Shown here: positions 14,160 to 15,336 of the stretch, piece by piece | How positions within the stretch are numbered: position 1 is the stretch's first letter | How the letters are laid out: every line of letters begins with the position of its first letter | Assembly (NCBI GenBank): GCA_002729015.1 | Contig: PBVO01000086.1 | Span: 13,710 to 29,045, forward strand | Source: Candidatus Poribacteria bacterium | Lineage (GTDB): Bacteria > Poribacteria > WGA-4E > UBA9662 | Direction: 5' to 3' | DNA: 15,336 nt | Made by a program: the position numbers and the translations under genes | Notes under the pieces: model-generated | Seen by the model: only the letters and a program-made list of their open reading frames with translations | What the model was told of the DNA's origin: nothing | The model's database searches: none

Positions 14160-15336
14160 ATGAGCGGGCCTATAAAAAGACCAAATCTAGTTTACCTTTT
14201 TGCTGATCAATTACGGTACCATTCTTGTGGATTTGCGGGTGATCCTTGGGCCCAAACACCTAACATGGATTTACTGGCTAGCCAAGGCGTCAATTTTACC
14301 AATGCAACGTCCAATACACCAGTTTGTTCTGCCTATCGCGCTTCGCTATTTACTGGGAAATACCAAAGTAGTCACGGTATGGTCATTAACGAACTGAGGT
14401 TGAGCCCAGAGCATAAGTGTTTTGGACATGTTTTGACTGCTAATGGTTATCGGACGGCTTACATTGGAAAATGGCACTTGTGGGCTAACGAACTCGGTAA
14501 TCATCGTGCGATTCGTAACGGGTTTGTGCCACCGGGGCCATATCGATTAGGTTTTGACGATTATTGGGCTGGATATAACTTTAATCATAACTCATACGAC
14601 TCTTACTATTTTGAGGAAACCGCGACCCCAATCCCCTACAATGGCTATGAAGCTGATATACAGACCAACCTTGCAATCGATTATATTCGCCAAGCTGCCA
14701 GAAATAGTTCCCCATTTGCCATCTTTCTTTCGTGGGGGCCACCACACGACCCTTGGGGACCAGATAACATCCCTGATGAATATTGGAAGATGTTTGAAGG
14801 CGTTGATATTCATCCAAACCCTAATTTTTCTTCTCAGCCAGATCCTTATTCCGATAATTGGGCAAAAATCACCCCAGATTATTTGAATGATTTGCAAAAC
14901 TCGATGAGAGGTTATTATGCCCAAACAACCAATATCGATTGGAACTTGGGGAGAGTGATGGATTGCCTCGAGCAAGTTGGATTAGCGGAAAATACTATTT
15001 TAGTCTTTACCTCTGATCATGGAGAGATGTTTGGCTCACAAGGTAGACGAGCCAAAAACATATTCTATAATGAAGCTTGTCATGTGCCTTTTTTACTACG
15101 TCACAGTAGGAAAACGCTGTCAGAACACAAGACTAATGTCAACTTCAGTACGGTTGATATTATGCCAACTTTGTTATCGATGATGAATTTACCGATTCCT
15201 TCTACCGTCGAAGGTTCAGACGTCAGTAGTTTTGCCATTCAGGGTTCGGGGGTCGGACCAATTGCAACTTTTATGCAAGGTATGGGAACAACAGCTGCTT
15301 GGACTGATGGTACCGAGTGGAGAGGAGTAAAGGATA
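14160..15336 (+). CDS. Formylglycine-dependent sulfatase (partial, C-terminus outside window)
   Basis: Type I sulfatase, hydrolysing sulfate esters. I translated 392 codons by hand from the ATG at 14160; the frame is still open at the right edge, and relatives are usually about 450-550 residues. Visible: PNLVYLFADQLRYHS at 8-22 with metal ligand D16; the signature CSAYRASLFTGK at 56-67, where C56 is converted to formylglycine and R60 completes CxAxR; GKWHL at 103-107; FLSWGPPHDPWGP with the active-site histidine; and TSDHGEM with D286/H287, further metal ligands. The CxAxR form needs the formylglycine-generating enzyme or an equivalent, not seen here. There is no signal peptide, so it should act in the cytoplasm on imported substrate. 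The start has only a weak GAG 7 nt upstream and probably depends on readthrough from the HD gene. Confidence 0.94.
   Translation, partial: MSGPIKRPNLVYLFADQLRYHSCGFAGDPWAQTPNMDLLASQGVNFTNATSNTPVCSAYRASLFTGKYQSSHGMVINELRLSPEHKCFGHVLTANGYRTAYIGKWHLWANELGNHRAIRNGFVPPGPYRLGFDDYWAGYNFNHNSYDSYYFEETATPIPYNGYEADIQTNLAIDYIRQAARNSSPFAIFLSWGPPHDPWGPDNIPDEYWKMFEGVDIHPNPNFSSQPDPYSDNWAKITPDYLNDLQNSMRGYYAQTTNIDWNLGRVMDCLEQVGLAENTILVFTSDHGEMFGSQGRRAKNIFYNEACHVPFLLRHSRKTLSEHKTNVNFSTVDIMPTLLSMMNLPIPSTVEGSDVSSFAIQGSGVGPIATFMQGMGTTAAWTDGTEWRGVKD

Noticed and set aside
14581..14975. Minus-strand ORFs of 78 and 127 codons opposite the sulfatase
   Set aside because: Antisense to a frame containing the full set of sulfatase motifs.
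1..15336. CRISPR arrays, tRNA or rRNA genes, transposases, phage genes
   Set aside because: No regularly spaced repeats, no tRNA-like cloverleaf or rRNA sequence and no mobile-element protein motifs were seen on either strand.

Overview
The window comes from a flagellated bacterium with a two-membrane envelope. It encodes both outer rings of the flagellar basal body (L-ring FlgH and P-ring FlgI) and the P-ring chaperone FlgA. DNA composition is moderately AT-rich by eye. The species cannot be named from the sequence. The mix of phytanoyl-CoA-dioxygenase-like enzymes, a sulfatase, a creatininase-family hydrolase and a long TolB-like/M28 peptidase resembles gene content of environmental, often marine, heterotrophs such as Poribacteria or Latescibacterota; that placement is an inference.

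Layout. Positions 1-3276 (minus strand) hold a compact flagellar operon read flgG-flgA-flgH-flgI, with flgI running off the left edge. In front of flgG lies about 210 nt of untranslated, hairpin-rich leader behind a near-consensus vegetative promoter (TTGACA, 17 nt, TAATCT). Directly upstream is a likely intrinsic terminator that ends the preceding unit. That unit (minus strand, 3572-6833) contains a 957-residue secreted PD40/PA/M28/PDZ metallopeptidase followed by an unrecognised 120-residue protein. Further right, still on the minus strand, a PhyH-family dioxygenase (7826-8713) is followed by a creatininase-family amidohydrolase (6989-7750). Between them is a 13-codon ORF with the strongest ribosome-binding site in the window, its stop overlapping the hydrolase start.

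The 120-bp interval at 8714-8833 is a divergent control region. To its right everything is on the plus strand and closely spaced: an unrecognised 129-residue protein overlapping a second PhyH dioxygenase, a bifunctional homocysteine S-methyltransferase/methylenetetrahydrofolate reductase, a 121-bp gap with a 30-codon ORF and a 9-bp inverted repeat, a zinc-site-less MDR dehydrogenase, an HD-domain metal-dependent enzyme and a formylglycine-type sulfatase cut by the right edge.

How they may work together. The left part is ordinary flagellum construction. The right part looks like an accessory catabolic cassette: two Fe(II)/2-oxoglutarate hydroxylases, an oxidoreductase, two hydrolases (amide and sulfate ester), an HD enzyme and a methyl/folate-handling enzyme. 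Together they could strip groups from a methylated and/or sulfated small molecule and feed C1 units to folate. The substrate is not visible in the sequence. The points most worth a second look are the flgG leader RNA, the 13-codon ORF before the creatininase, the cysteine-free FlgH, and the PhyH/HD/sulfatase cassette with its small partner protein.
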